This document shows, piece after piece, positions 36,184 through 44,704 of a stretch of 64,000 nt of DNA. The stretch comes from Deltaproteobacteria bacterium (lineage in GTDB: Bacteria > Desulfobacterota > Desulfuromonadia > Geobacterales > Geobacteraceae), in contig SBEG01000001.1 in the NCBI GenBank assembly GCA_009668975.1, forward strand, positions 1 through 64,000, in the 5' to 3' direction. Numbering within the stretch: the first letter of the stretch is position 1; each line of letters starts with the position of its first letter. The notes under the pieces are model-generated. The model saw only the letters and a program-made list of their open reading frames with translations. It was not told where the DNA came from and did not search any database. The position numbers and the translations under genes were made by a program.

Positions 36184-37970
36184 TTCGCCCTCCCGATAGC
36201 GCTGAATTTACAGAGTTGCCGGCAGACATCACACCCGGTGCAGAGGGTCGGATCAATGTACGAGAGCCCCCTGACCCCTTCGTCCGGCAGCCACTGGATT
36301 GCCGGACAGCCGATCTTGAGGCAGGCGCGGCAACCGGTACATTTTTCCGGATCAACCGCATAGAGCGGGCCGCGCAGGAACACGCCGGTCCGTTTGACCA
36401 GTACACAGGGCTTGTCGGTAATAATGACCGAGGTCTCGGGACGCTCCATTTCCTCGCGAAGGGCTTTTTCCGTCTCCTCAAGATCAAAGGGATTCACCAC
36501 CCGGACATGCTGGACCCCCAGGACCCGACAGAGTTCGGCGAGATCCACCCGATAGGTGGCTTCATTGCTCAGGGTGTGACCGGACGCGGGATTATCCTGG
36601 CGGCCGGTCATGGCGGTAATGCGATTATCGAGTATCACGACGGTCGCGGGCACTTTGTTGTATACCATGTCCATCAAACCATTGATCCCGGTATGACAAA
36701 AGGTCGAATCGCCGATAACGGCAACCACTTTTTTGCGCTCTTCTTCGGAAACCGCCTTCACGACCCCGGAGGCATTGCCGATCGAGGCGCCCATGCAGAC
36801 ACAGGTTTCCATGGCTGACAAAGGCGGCAGGAAACCGAGTGTATAACAGCCGATATCGCCAGTAACATAGGCTTTCAGCCGATTCAGCACATAAAACACG
36901 CCCCGATGGGGGCAACCGGGGCACATATTCGGCGGCCGGCCGGGCAGTGACTCCTGGGCAACCTGAGTCAATGTCGCAGCTTGAACAGTTGTGGACTCCG
37001 GGATAATCCCCTGTCCGGCAAAGGCCGTCAGGATTCGTTCGGGGGTGAGTTCGCCGCACAGGGAGATAAAATCCTTGCCGGAAACGGCGATGCCCTGGGC
37101 TTTGATCTGCTCTTCGAAAAAGGGATCCAGTTCCTCCACGATAAACAGACGGTCCACGGCTGCGGCAAACCGGCGGATCAGATCCATGGGCAGAGGATGC
37201 ACTAGACCAAGCTTGAGGGTGGATACGTCGGGGAAAACCTCACGCACGTAGTGATAGCAGACACCGGAGGTGATGATGCCCACCCTGGTGTCCCGCAATT
37301 CCAGGCGATTGATGGCCATGCTGTTGGCAGCTTCAGCCAGCCTGAGCATCCGGTCTTCCACCAATGGATGACGGACACGGGCATTGGACGGTAACATCAC
37401 CTGCTTGGCGGCATTTTTCACCAGAGCGGGAACCGGCAGGCCGGTCACCGGCTCGGCAAGCTGAACAACTGATTTACTGTGGGAAATTCGCGTCGTCGTT
37501 CTGAGAAATACCGGCGTGTCGTATTCTTCGGAGAGTTCCAGACCAAGGCGGGTAAATTCCTTGCACTCCTGGGAATCGGCCGGCTCCAGCATCGGCACTT
37601 TGGCGAACTTGGCATAATTGCGGTTGTCCTGCTCATTCTGGGAAGAGTGCATTTCCGGGTCATCAGCCGTGACCAGGACCAGGCCGCCCTTGACCCCGGT
37701 GTAGGAAAGGGTAAAGAGAGGATCAGCGGCAACGTTGACCCCGACGTGCTTCATGGCAACCAGGGCCCTGGCGCCGGCAAAAGAGGCCCCGATACCCACT
37801 TCGAGAGCTACTTTTTCATTGGGTGCCCAGGATGAATCAATTTCTTTATACTGGATGATATTTTCCAGAATTTCAGTGGAAGGCGTACCAGGATAGGCAC
37901 TGGCAACCTTCACACCAGCCTCATATGCCCCACGGGCAATTGCCTCATTACCGGACAGAATTTCTCTCAT
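36180..37970 (-). CDS. iorA: Indolepyruvate:ferredoxin oxidoreductase subunit alpha
   Basis: A 596-residue catalytic subunit. The N-terminus LSGNEAIARGAYEAGVKVASAYPGTPSTE is typical, the thiamine-diphosphate site is GDSTFCHTGINGLMDMVYN, and two ferredoxin motifs close the protein (CTGCRACLKIGCP and CTGCDVCRQLCKF). The first of these has an altered spacing (Cys-x3-Cys-Pro), as in other IorA. The start ATG 37970 follows a GGGGG tract; a TTG seven codons upstream is less likely. It is the first gene of the long leftward operon. Confidence 0.96.
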   Translation of the reverse strand: MREILSGNEAIARGAYEAGVKVASAYPGTPSTEILENIIQYKEIDSSWAPNEKVALEVGIGASFAGARALVAMKHVGVNVAADPLFTLSYTGVKGGLVLVTADDPEMHSSQNEQDNRNYAKFAKVPMLEPADSQECKEFTRLGLELSEEYDTPVFLRTTTRISHSKSVVQLAEPVTGLPVPALVKNAAKQVMLPSNARVRHPLVEDRMLRLAEAANSMAINRLELRDTRVGIITSGVCYHYVREVFPDVSTLKLGLVHPLPMDLIRRFAAAVDRLFIVEELDPFFEEQIKAQGIAVSGKDFISLCGELTPERILTAFAGQGIIPESTTVQAATLTQVAQESLPGRPPNMCPGCPHRGVFYVLNRLKAYVTGDIGCYTLGFLPPLSAMETCVCMGASIGNASGVVKAVSEEERKKVVAVIGDSTFCHTGINGLMDMVYNKVPATVVILDNRITAMTGRQDNPASGHTLSNEATYRVDLAELCRVLGVQHVRVVNPFDLEETEKALREEMERPETSVIITDKPCVLVKRTGVFLRGPLYAVDPEKCTGCRACLKIGCPAIQWLPDEGVRGLSYIDPTLCTGCDVCRQLCKFSAIGRAK

Positions 37971-37998
37971 TAGTGACTGCCCCCTGCACAAAAAAATA

Positions 37999-38013
37999 CG
38001 GGAATTGCTCCCG
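37999..38013 (-). promoter_or_regulatory. Possible leader hairpin of the ior operon
   Basis: CGGGAGCAATTCCCG on the minus strand is followed by TATTTTTTTG, a short stem plus T7 between the promoter and iorA. It could be an attenuator; the stem is only 5-6 bases, so confidence is low. Confidence 0.35.
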
Positions 38014-38026
38014 AAAACGCATGGAA

Positions 38027-38056
38027 TATATACTGATAAACCATTGTTTCTGTCAA
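38027..38056 (-). promoter_or_regulatory. Predicted sigma-70 promoter of the ior operon
   Basis: On the minus strand TTGACA (38051-38056), an 18-base spacer and TATATA (38027-38032), about 60 bases before the iorA start. Confidence 0.55.
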
Positions 38057-38127
38057 CTGCAAACTAGCTGATTTTGCGTTTTCCGTTTCTGCATGGATAG
38101 TTGTTCTTTGTGAATTAAGTTGTTAGA

Positions 38128-39036
38128 TTAAAGAGTTAGAAGCAATCCTTCCAGCAGTCCGCTTTCACTGACGGTCAAATAATCGAAACCGAACCGTTCC
38201 ATGGTCCGGAGGGTAATGAGAGTTCCGGCCAGAATCAGGTCCTCCCGCCCTTTCTCGATCCCGGGCACGAGCAAACTTTGTTCCGGGGTCAAGGGAAGGA
38301 TACGTTCGTATATATTCCTGACGACTTCAAGCGACAGAACATGGCCGTGGACGCTTTCGGCAGCATAATCGGTCACCCCCAGATCAATCCCCGCCAACGT
38401 AGTCGGAGTGCCAGCGGTACCGATCAGTCTGGTGCCGGGAGCACAGGCAGGATATCCGGCCTGTGCCAGATTCGTCAGAAGCGCCTCAAGCTCACGGTTA
38501 ATCTTGTCCTCCATGGCAGGGATACTTCTCTTTCCTTCCGTCAAGCGCACCACGCCGAGCGGAAGACTTTTGGTAAACAGTGGCGTTTCGTCGCGCGCCA
38601 GGGTGTACTCGGTACTTCCACCACCGATATCGAAGATAAAAACATCACCCTCGGCCCGAATACCTGAGAAGATGCCCCGCAGGGTCAATAGCCCTTCCTC
38701 ACGGCCATCGATGACCTCCAGGAGGATGCCGGTCCGTTGAAAAACCTCGGCAATAAAATCATTTCCGTTCACGGCATCACGCACGGCACTGGTGGCCACG
38801 GCGCGGATCTGACTCACTCCATGCCGCTGAATTTCCAGGGCAAAATCGTGCAAGACAGCCAACGACCGCCTGCGAGCCTCGAGAGAGAGTCCATTCTCCT
38901 TCGAAAATCCACCGCCAAGGCGGGTAATCTTTCGTTTGAGCAAAAGCGGTCGAATACCGTTAGTGGGGTCGGTGAAACCGATCAACAGGCGGGCGCTGTT
39001 GGTGCCAAGGTCAATGGAAGCGCACGGCGTATGCAT
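38128..39036 (-). CDS. Ppx/GppA family phosphatase
   Basis: A 302-residue protein of the exopolyphosphatase / pppGpp phosphatase family with the actin-like ATPase fold. The first phosphate loop SIDLGTNSARLLIG, the second FIFDIGGGSTEYTLARD, and GTAGTPTTLAGIDLG are all present. At this length it lacks the C-terminal HD-like domain of E. coli Ppx/GppA and matches the short Ppx type. It overlaps the Na/Pi cotransporter gene by one base (TGATG), which fits a role in polyphosphate balance. Confidence 0.92.
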   Translation of the reverse strand: MHTPCASIDLGTNSARLLIGFTDPTNGIRPLLLKRKITRLGGGFSKENGLSLEARRRSLAVLHDFALEIQRHGVSQIRAVATSAVRDAVNGNDFIAEVFQRTGILLEVIDGREEGLLTLRGIFSGIRAEGDVFIFDIGGGSTEYTLARDETPLFTKSLPLGVVRLTEGKRSIPAMEDKINRELEALLTNLAQAGYPACAPGTRLIGTAGTPTTLAGIDLGVTDYAAESVHGHVLSLEVVRNIYERILPLTPEQSLLVPGIEKGREDLILAGTLITLRTMERFGFDYLTVSESGLLEGLLLTL

Positions 39037-40715
39037 CAGCGAAGTGTCCTTTGTGTTTCGATAATTGAGTATGAGTACTCACCTATTTTGGTGAATGAGG
39101 AGACAATTTCCATAAACAAAAGACCGGCAATAACGGTGCAATTTCCCGTGCTCAAACGGACCAGGTGATTTCCCTTCAGTTCTTCCTCCTTGGCAAGAAG
39201 TTCTTTTTTCAGTTCCTCCATCGCTTCGGCGTCCGGCACATCAAAGCTGTCCAGGGCATCGAGCGCCAGGGTCATCAGGTACGAGACCATTTTCGCCTGC
39301 AGCTTCAATTCATCCATTGCTGTCCCGGAAAAATACACCGAGCCTTCCTTTTTACGGCGGAGGCAGTCCAGGATGATCTCGCAATTATCACCGATGCCCT
39401 CCAGGTCATTGACGGCACTGAGATACACCGGAATCTCCAAAGGTTTTTCCGCAGAAGAGGATTGGCGGGCCAGGAGTACCAGAAAACTGGAAATTTCCTT
39501 TTGCAACACATCAAGCAGGTATTCTTTTTGCTGAATCAGGGTAACCTTTTTCGCGTTGAATTCATAAAACTGCTCAAGTGTATCTGCAACCATCGAATGG
39601 GCCACCTGCGCCATCCTTTTCAATTCATTGCCGGCCTGCAGAAAAGCCAGCGTCGGGGTGTTGACGACCCGGAAATCCAGAAAACGCGGATGGGGTTCTA
39701 TGTCAACAGCATCCTTTTCCGGGAGAATTTTCCCCGCGGACCGGGCAAAAAAGCCGATACTCGGGAGAAATACCAAAGCCACAAAAACACTGAACAGGGT
39801 ATAGCTGTTGGCAACGGCCCTGGCGGTGACGGCGTGATACCCGATTTCATTTGAAGTGAGGGTAAAAACCCCTCCCAAGTTCGGCATCCCTACTCCAGTG
39901 GCGAGGGTAACCTTGGAAACCAGCCCCAGGTAGAACGGAAAAAACAGCAGAACGGCGGCAACGGAAACGAGTGAAATGATCCCATAAAAAAAAACGGTCC
40001 GCTTTGCCGTCAGAGACCCGCCGATGGCGCCTATTGCCGTAAGAGCCAGGGTACCGAGAACTTCTCCGATAGCCATGGCCGTAGCCTGTTCAAAACCGAT
40101 GAAGCCGCTGCCGGCCATGGCAAGAATCACCCCGATGGCGGCACTGCCCGATTGCACCAGAAAAGTGATCAATGCCCCGATCAGCACATTGGCAATGGGT
40201 AGTTCAAAGAGAAAAGAATAGGTACCCCGAAGAATTTCAGCTTGTCCTAAGGGCAAGAGCCGGGATTCCATGATTTCCAACCCGAAAAACAGCAATCCGA
40301 AACCGATCAGGATTTCACCGAAAAAAACCCATCTCCTCCGCTTACTGAAAAATCTGAGAACGACTCCAAGAAATATTGCCGGCAAAGCGAGAAAAGAAAT
40401 TTTGAAGGCGATGAATTGAACGGCAAGTGCCGTACCAAGGCCTGTACCCACGAGCATACCAAGGGCCTGGTAGAGGGAAATTAATCCGGCATTGACAAAA
40501 CCGATGATGACGATTGACGCAGCTCCGCTCGACTGCAGGAGCGAAGAGAGACAGCTTCCCATCAAGGCAGCGGAAAGGCGGTTTCCAGCGAACCTTTCGA
40601 GCAGGCGCCGGAATTTGCCGCTGGCGAAACGCTGGAGACCGTCCGCCATGGTTTTCATGCCGAAGACGAACAAGCCCAGCCCGCCAAGTGCTTCTAACAG
40701 CTGAAACAGCCGCAT
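39036..40715 (-). CDS. Na+/phosphate cotransporter with PhoU-like domain
   Basis: A 559-residue protein of the NptA/PNaS family. The transport part has two repeats with QSSGA-type motifs (SSLLQSSGAASIVIIGFVNAG and FLVQSGSAAIGVILAMAG) and about eight hydrophobic helices; after about residue 345 comes a cytoplasmic helical PhoU-like domain. The start at 40715 has GGAG 9 bases upstream; the frame upstream is open but not conserved-looking. It probably imports phosphate, co-expressed with the polyphosphatase gene. Confidence 0.92.
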   Translation of the reverse strand: MRLFQLLEALGGLGLFVFGMKTMADGLQRFASGKFRRLLERFAGNRLSAALMGSCLSSLLQSSGAASIVIIGFVNAGLISLYQALGMLVGTGLGTALAVQFIAFKISFLALPAIFLGVVLRFFSKRRRWVFFGEILIGFGLLFFGLEIMESRLLPLGQAEILRGTYSFLFELPIANVLIGALITFLVQSGSAAIGVILAMAGSGFIGFEQATAMAIGEVLGTLALTAIGAIGGSLTAKRTVFFYGIISLVSVAAVLLFFPFYLGLVSKVTLATGVGMPNLGGVFTLTSNEIGYHAVTARAVANSYTLFSVFVALVFLPSIGFFARSAGKILPEKDAVDIEPHPRFLDFRVVNTPTLAFLQAGNELKRMAQVAHSMVADTLEQFYEFNAKKVTLIQQKEYLLDVLQKEISSFLVLLARQSSSAEKPLEIPVYLSAVNDLEGIGDNCEIILDCLRRKKEGSVYFSGTAMDELKLQAKMVSYLMTLALDALDSFDVPDAEAMEELKKELLAKEEELKGNHLVRLSTGNCTVIAGLLFMEIVSSFTKIGEYSYSIIETQRTLR

Positions 40716-40911
40716 ATGGTCAGACTCCGGTTTTCTTTGTGTGCTGGTGAGTGTTCGTAAAAAAGGCGAGATTTGGCTGAGAAGATACACGTGTATCTTT
40801 CCCAGACACTTGACGCACGCACCTACCGAGAAGTATACGATAGCAATGAGTGCCGGCAACGTCTGCACAGAGAACTTGGTAAGGAATTTTTACCGCAGCC
40901 GAAAGAACTGG

Positions 40912-41187
40912 TTAGTTATCAACCATTTCCTTCAACTCTTTCCCCACTTTAAAGAAAGGCAGCTTTTTCGGTTTTACTTTGATGGCTTCCCCGGTCTTGG
41001 GGTTTCGTCCGACGTAGGGCTTATAATCTTTGATGACAAAACTGCCGAATCCTCTGATTTCGATCCGTTCGCCACCCTGGAGCGCATCGGCCATAGAATC
41101 AAAGATCGTATTAATAATTTCTTCGGACTTCTTGAAAGAAAGGTTTTTTCTTTCCGCAAGGGCTTCAATAAGCTCAGATTTGTTCAT
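40912..41187 (-). CDS. ihfB: IHF/HU-family DNA-bending protein (beta-like)
   Basis: A 91-residue nucleoid protein. The beta-arm region GRNPKTGEAIKVKPKKLPFFKVGKELKEM is close to IHF beta, and the start MNKSELIEALAERKNLS is typical. GGAGG precedes the ATG at 41187. The alpha subunit is encoded at 55462, so the window has both halves of a possible IHF. It stands alone between divergent or unlinked genes. Confidence 0.88.
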   Translation of the reverse strand: MNKSELIEALAERKNLSFKKSEEIINTIFDSMADALQGGERIEIRGFGSFVIKDYKPYVGRNPKTGEAIKVKPKKLPFFKVGKELKEMVDN

Positions 41188-41548
41188 TACTTCCTCCAGC
41201 AGTTTGTTCTCCGCCAGATTGCCACAACCAAGACAGAACATGATTTCAAGTGACAATGAGGCTGATAGACTATCGCTAATAAATTACATTGGATTACAGG
41301 CTAACCGCATCAGTGATGCGCTATATGTTATAAAATTGAGCACTATCTAAAGAAAGTGATACACTTTTTCAAGATGGAACACGAAGCAATGCCCCGTCTC
41401 GCATTTCGCACACGTGGACCATTTTCCCTGCAAATTACTCAAACAGGGTTTTATTGTATTGACTGACATGAGCGGCAAACCACGCATCTTGTACATCTGA
41501 CAATCACATCAGCAGGATTCAGCTTGCAAGTTTCTTTCCCAACCGGCG
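41188..41548. other. Intergenic region
   Basis: About 360 bases with no gene, tRNA or clear repeat. The low-GC part near 41260-41360 probably holds the leftward ihfB promoter. Confidence 0.4.
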
Positions 41549-42883
41549 CTAATTCTTTTGCAAAATGGTTATACTCTCAACATGATACGTTTGAGGGAAC
41601 ATATCCACAGGACAGCTTTTGACAATTACGTAGCCACTTTTCTGAAGTAAAACCAGGTCTCTCGCAAGTGTGGGCGGATCACAGGAAACATAGATAATTT
41701 TTTCCGGCTTCACCTGGGGAATCACCCGCACCGTCTCGAGGGCGCCTGTTCTCGGTGGATCGAGCAGTACCAGGTCGAAGGACTCGCCTCGCCGCGCCAG
41801 GTCGTGTACGCCCATTGCCGAATCCTTACAGAAAAAACTGGTATTGCTCAGATTATTGCGCAGCGAATTTGTTACGGCATCTTCTATGGAAAAGGCATAA
41901 TCTTCGTACCCGGCAACTTCGGCGCAATGGCGGGCAAGTGGCAGGGAAAAATTTCCATTGCCACAGAACAGGTCCAGAACCCGCTCCGTGCCTGTAAGCC
42001 CCGCCCAGCGCAATGCAGTTTCGATCAATGCGGTATTCTGCTGAAAATTTACCTGGGAAAAGCCTCCGACACGGAACGTCAGAGCCATTTCAGGAAAATC
42101 AGGAACCAGGTTTTGTGGAAATGAATAAGAAACTCGTTCACTCCCCCAGATCTTGTTGACCGTGACCTTCCTGCCTCGCTGGAGGAAAACTCCCGTAACC
42201 GGAATCCGCCCTGGAATTTCCCGGGCAAGCCACGCCGATACTTCCTTTTGCCTGTCGCCAATATAATGAAAAAGCACAACAGCATCGCCGGCATCGCCCG
42301 TGGCAACATCAATCTGGGGTATTTTTTCCGGATCGGGAAAAGTATGCAGCAGCAATCGCAGCTGCAGAAAAATGTTATTTATCTGCTCATTGGCAATCGC
42401 GCAGCCACCCGGAATATCAACAACCTGATGGGTGCCCTTGCGGAAGAAACCCATCAGAAGCTTGCCGGACACAGAGCGCAATTTGAACTGCACGCGAGAC
42501 CGATAGCCGTAAGGATTCGCTGCGGCAAGGATCGGCAGAATTCTGGTTCGCTCGATGCGCGTTGCCCGCATTATCGTCTCGGCAAAAATATCCCCTTTGA
42601 TCTTCGCCTGCAGTTCATATGGCAGATGTTGCCAGCTGCAACCGCCGCAGATACCGAAAACCGGGCACGGAGGAGCTATCCTCTCAGGTGATGCAGTGAG
42701 GTACTCCAAAACTTCACCTTCGAGATAGGACTTCTTTTCCGTCACAACACGGACACGTACCATATCACCCACGGCAGTGAACGGTACAAAACAGACCTTG
42801 CCGTCGACACGGCCGAGACCTGCGCCGCCAAAGGCGAGGGTATCAATCGTCACCACTTCCTCCCGCTTATGTTCCCTTACCAT
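41549..42883 (-). CDS. rlmD: 23S rRNA uracil-C5 methyltransferase (RlmD/TrmA type)
   Basis: A 444-residue RNA methyltransferase. An N-terminal TRAM domain (residues about 5-60) leads to an Fe-S cysteine group (CPVFGICGGCSWQHL, with a fourth Cys further on) and then the SAM domain with DLFCGNGNFSLPLA, LLDPPRTGALE and the catalytic YVSCDPPTLARDL. This set fits RlmD (uracil-1939) and relatives; RlmC/TrmA cannot be ruled out. The start overlaps the upstream gene's stop (ATGGTAA). Confidence 0.93.
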   Translation of the reverse strand: MVREHKREEVVTIDTLAFGGAGLGRVDGKVCFVPFTAVGDMVRVRVVTEKKSYLEGEVLEYLTASPERIAPPCPVFGICGGCSWQHLPYELQAKIKGDIFAETIMRATRIERTRILPILAAANPYGYRSRVQFKLRSVSGKLLMGFFRKGTHQVVDIPGGCAIANEQINNIFLQLRLLLHTFPDPEKIPQIDVATGDAGDAVVLFHYIGDRQKEVSAWLAREIPGRIPVTGVFLQRGRKVTVNKIWGSERVSYSFPQNLVPDFPEMALTFRVGGFSQVNFQQNTALIETALRWAGLTGTERVLDLFCGNGNFSLPLARHCAEVAGYEDYAFSIEDAVTNSLRNNLSNTSFFCKDSAMGVHDLARRGESFDLVLLDPPRTGALETVRVIPQVKPEKIIYVSCDPPTLARDLVLLQKSGYVIVKSCPVDMFPQTYHVESITILQKN

Positions 42884-43296
42884 CTGACAGCACTCCGGCG
42901 CATCGCATCCGAGACCTTTTGCACTTCCGACAATACAAACTTGCGGGGAAAAATCTCCGAAGAAATGTACGGAAGAGCCGTAGAGCTAAAACAGGCAAGC
43001 ATCTCATCACGAGCCGCGGCAATCTCTGCGAAAGGCACCCCCATTTTTTCAACCGTTCGCTGATATCTGACTGATTCGCCCAGCAATATACGCGCCCGGG
43101 CAAAGGTCTCCGGCTCCGCGAAGAACTCTTCCTTTACGGCCACTTCACACTCTATTTCCAGTCTCACGAGATGATAATCTTCATAATAACGGCGAGTAGT
43201 ATCGTAAACCTGAACAGTCAACGAATTACTCAGATCGATTTTTCTGAAACATGTTTTCAACGATGAAAAGCTCCTTGGACGGTCATTGAGGTTCAT
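42877..43296 (-). CDS. Uncharacterised protein upstream of rlmD
   Basis: A 139-residue soluble protein without signal, cysteine cluster or known motif. It starts MNLNDRPRSFSSLKTCF, has a beta-strand-rich centre (VYDTTRRYYEDYHLVRLEIECEV), and ends with a helical region (IAAARDEMLACF, EVQKVSDAMRR). The overlap with rlmD suggests joint translation and a possible role near rRNA modification. The family is not recognised. Confidence 0.75.
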   Translation of the reverse strand: MNLNDRPRSFSSLKTCFRKIDLSNSLTVQVYDTTRRYYEDYHLVRLEIECEVAVKEEFFAEPETFARARILLGESVRYQRTVEKMGVPFAEIAAARDEMLACFSSTALPYISSEIFPRKFVLSEVQKVSDAMRRSAVRW

Positions 43297-43375
43297 TTCC
43301 TGAAAAGGGGTATATCCTGGTGACAAACGGTAGGGCGCTCCCTAAAAATCATGCCGGGGCGACAGGCTCCTAGAA

Positions 43376-44704
43376 TTAATGACCTTTTTCGCCAAGAAAT
43401 TGCAAGATAATTTTTTTCAACGGCGAGCCCGGTTCCTCGCGAATATCGTAAGACACCTGCAGAACCTGTTTGGAGAGAGACATCAGGCGACGAAGATCAA
43501 TCGGGGTTGCCGAAAGGATCAGGTCACACGGTGTTCGTTCGATGCTCTGGCGGAGGTCTTCAACCTGCTCCTCGCTGTAGCCCATCGCAGGCAGGACCCG
43601 GCTGATGTGGGGGTAGGCAGCAAACGTCTCCGCCAGTGAACCGGCAGCATAGGGTCGCGGATCAACAATGGTGGCAGCCCTGAACTGGACTGCGGCGGCA
43701 TATCCCGCACCGGAAGCAAGTCCGCCATGGGTGATGGAAGGGCCATCTTCGATTACCAGGACCTTCAGCCCCTCGACGGCAGACGGATCTGACAGAGCGA
43801 CCTGCGACAGGGTCCGCACGACCCTGGCACGCGGGTTTATCCCATGAACAATGTTCTCCAACCGATCACAGACTTGAGTAACAACGGTATTGCTCTTGTT
43901 TATGACCACAATCGAAGCCCGCCGCAGGTTCACCTCACCGGGAAAATAGCTCGTTTCATCACCACTGCGCAGTGGATCGACCAGCGTGATTTCCAGGTCC
44001 GGGACGAAGAATGGAAAATCGTTGTTGCCGCCGTCCCAGATAATCAGGTCCCCTTCCCGTTCCGCCAGTTGCAGGATTTTTGCATAGTCCACACCGGAAT
44101 AGACCACCGCGCCCCGGTTAATCAGCGGCTCGTATTCTTCCCGCTCCTCGATACTGCAGCGATACAGCGCCAGGTCGTCGAAACTGGCAAACCTCTCCAC
44201 CTCCTGGTGTGCCAGGTCACCATAGGGCATCGGATGGCGCACAACCACCGGAAGAAGGTTTCTTTCTTTCAGGATTTCACACAGATAGCGGGTCAATTGA
44301 CTTTTCCCGCAGCCGGTGCGAACGGCGCACACCGAAATAACCGGCTTCCTGCTCTGCAACATGGTGGCAGCGGGGCCCAGAAGTGAAAAATCGGCGCCCA
44401 GCGACATTACCAATGAAGCCTTATGCATCAGGTCCAGATGGGAAATATCGCTGTAGCAGAAAACCACCCGGTCCACGCGCAGTCGTGCGAGCAATTCGGG
44501 CAGATTCTTTTCCTCGTAAATGGGAATTCCTCGCGGATAGAGCTTTCCGGCCAGTGCAGCCGGATAGCGACGATTGCTGATATACGGAATCTGGGCAGCA
44601 GTAAAAGCAACCACCCGCACGTCCGGGTTCTCGCGAAAACAGACATTGAAGTTATGAAAATCGCGGCCCGCTGCCCCCATGATGAGAATCCGTTCACGTT
44701 TCAT
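43376..44704 (-). CDS. Cyclic 2,3-diphosphoglycerate synthase-like P-loop protein
   Basis: A 442-residue protein of the family typified by archaeal cyclic 2,3-diphosphoglycerate synthetase. The N-terminus ILIMGAAGRDFHNFNVCF is a nucleotide-fold motif, and the P-loop is VRTGCGKSQLTRYL near residue 128. DGGNNDFPFFVPDLEITLVDPLR and VINKSNT follow as in this GTPase/kinase-like class. Bacterial members are common, but their product is not proven. It overlaps the aminotransferase stop by 4 bases and may be linked with its metabolism. Confidence 0.85.
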   Translation of the reverse strand: MKRERILIMGAAGRDFHNFNVCFRENPDVRVVAFTAAQIPYISNRRYPAALAGKLYPRGIPIYEEKNLPELLARLRVDRVVFCYSDISHLDLMHKASLVMSLGADFSLLGPAATMLQSRKPVISVCAVRTGCGKSQLTRYLCEILKERNLLPVVVRHPMPYGDLAHQEVERFASFDDLALYRCSIEEREEYEPLINRGAVVYSGVDYAKILQLAEREGDLIIWDGGNNDFPFFVPDLEITLVDPLRSGDETSYFPGEVNLRRASIVVINKSNTVVTQVCDRLENIVHGINPRARVVRTLSQVALSDPSAVEGLKVLVIEDGPSITHGGLASGAGYAAAVQFRAATIVDPRPYAAGSLAETFAAYPHISRVLPAMGYSEEQVEDLRQSIERTPCDLILSATPIDLRRLMSLSKQVLQVSYDIREEPGSPLKKIILQFLGEKGH

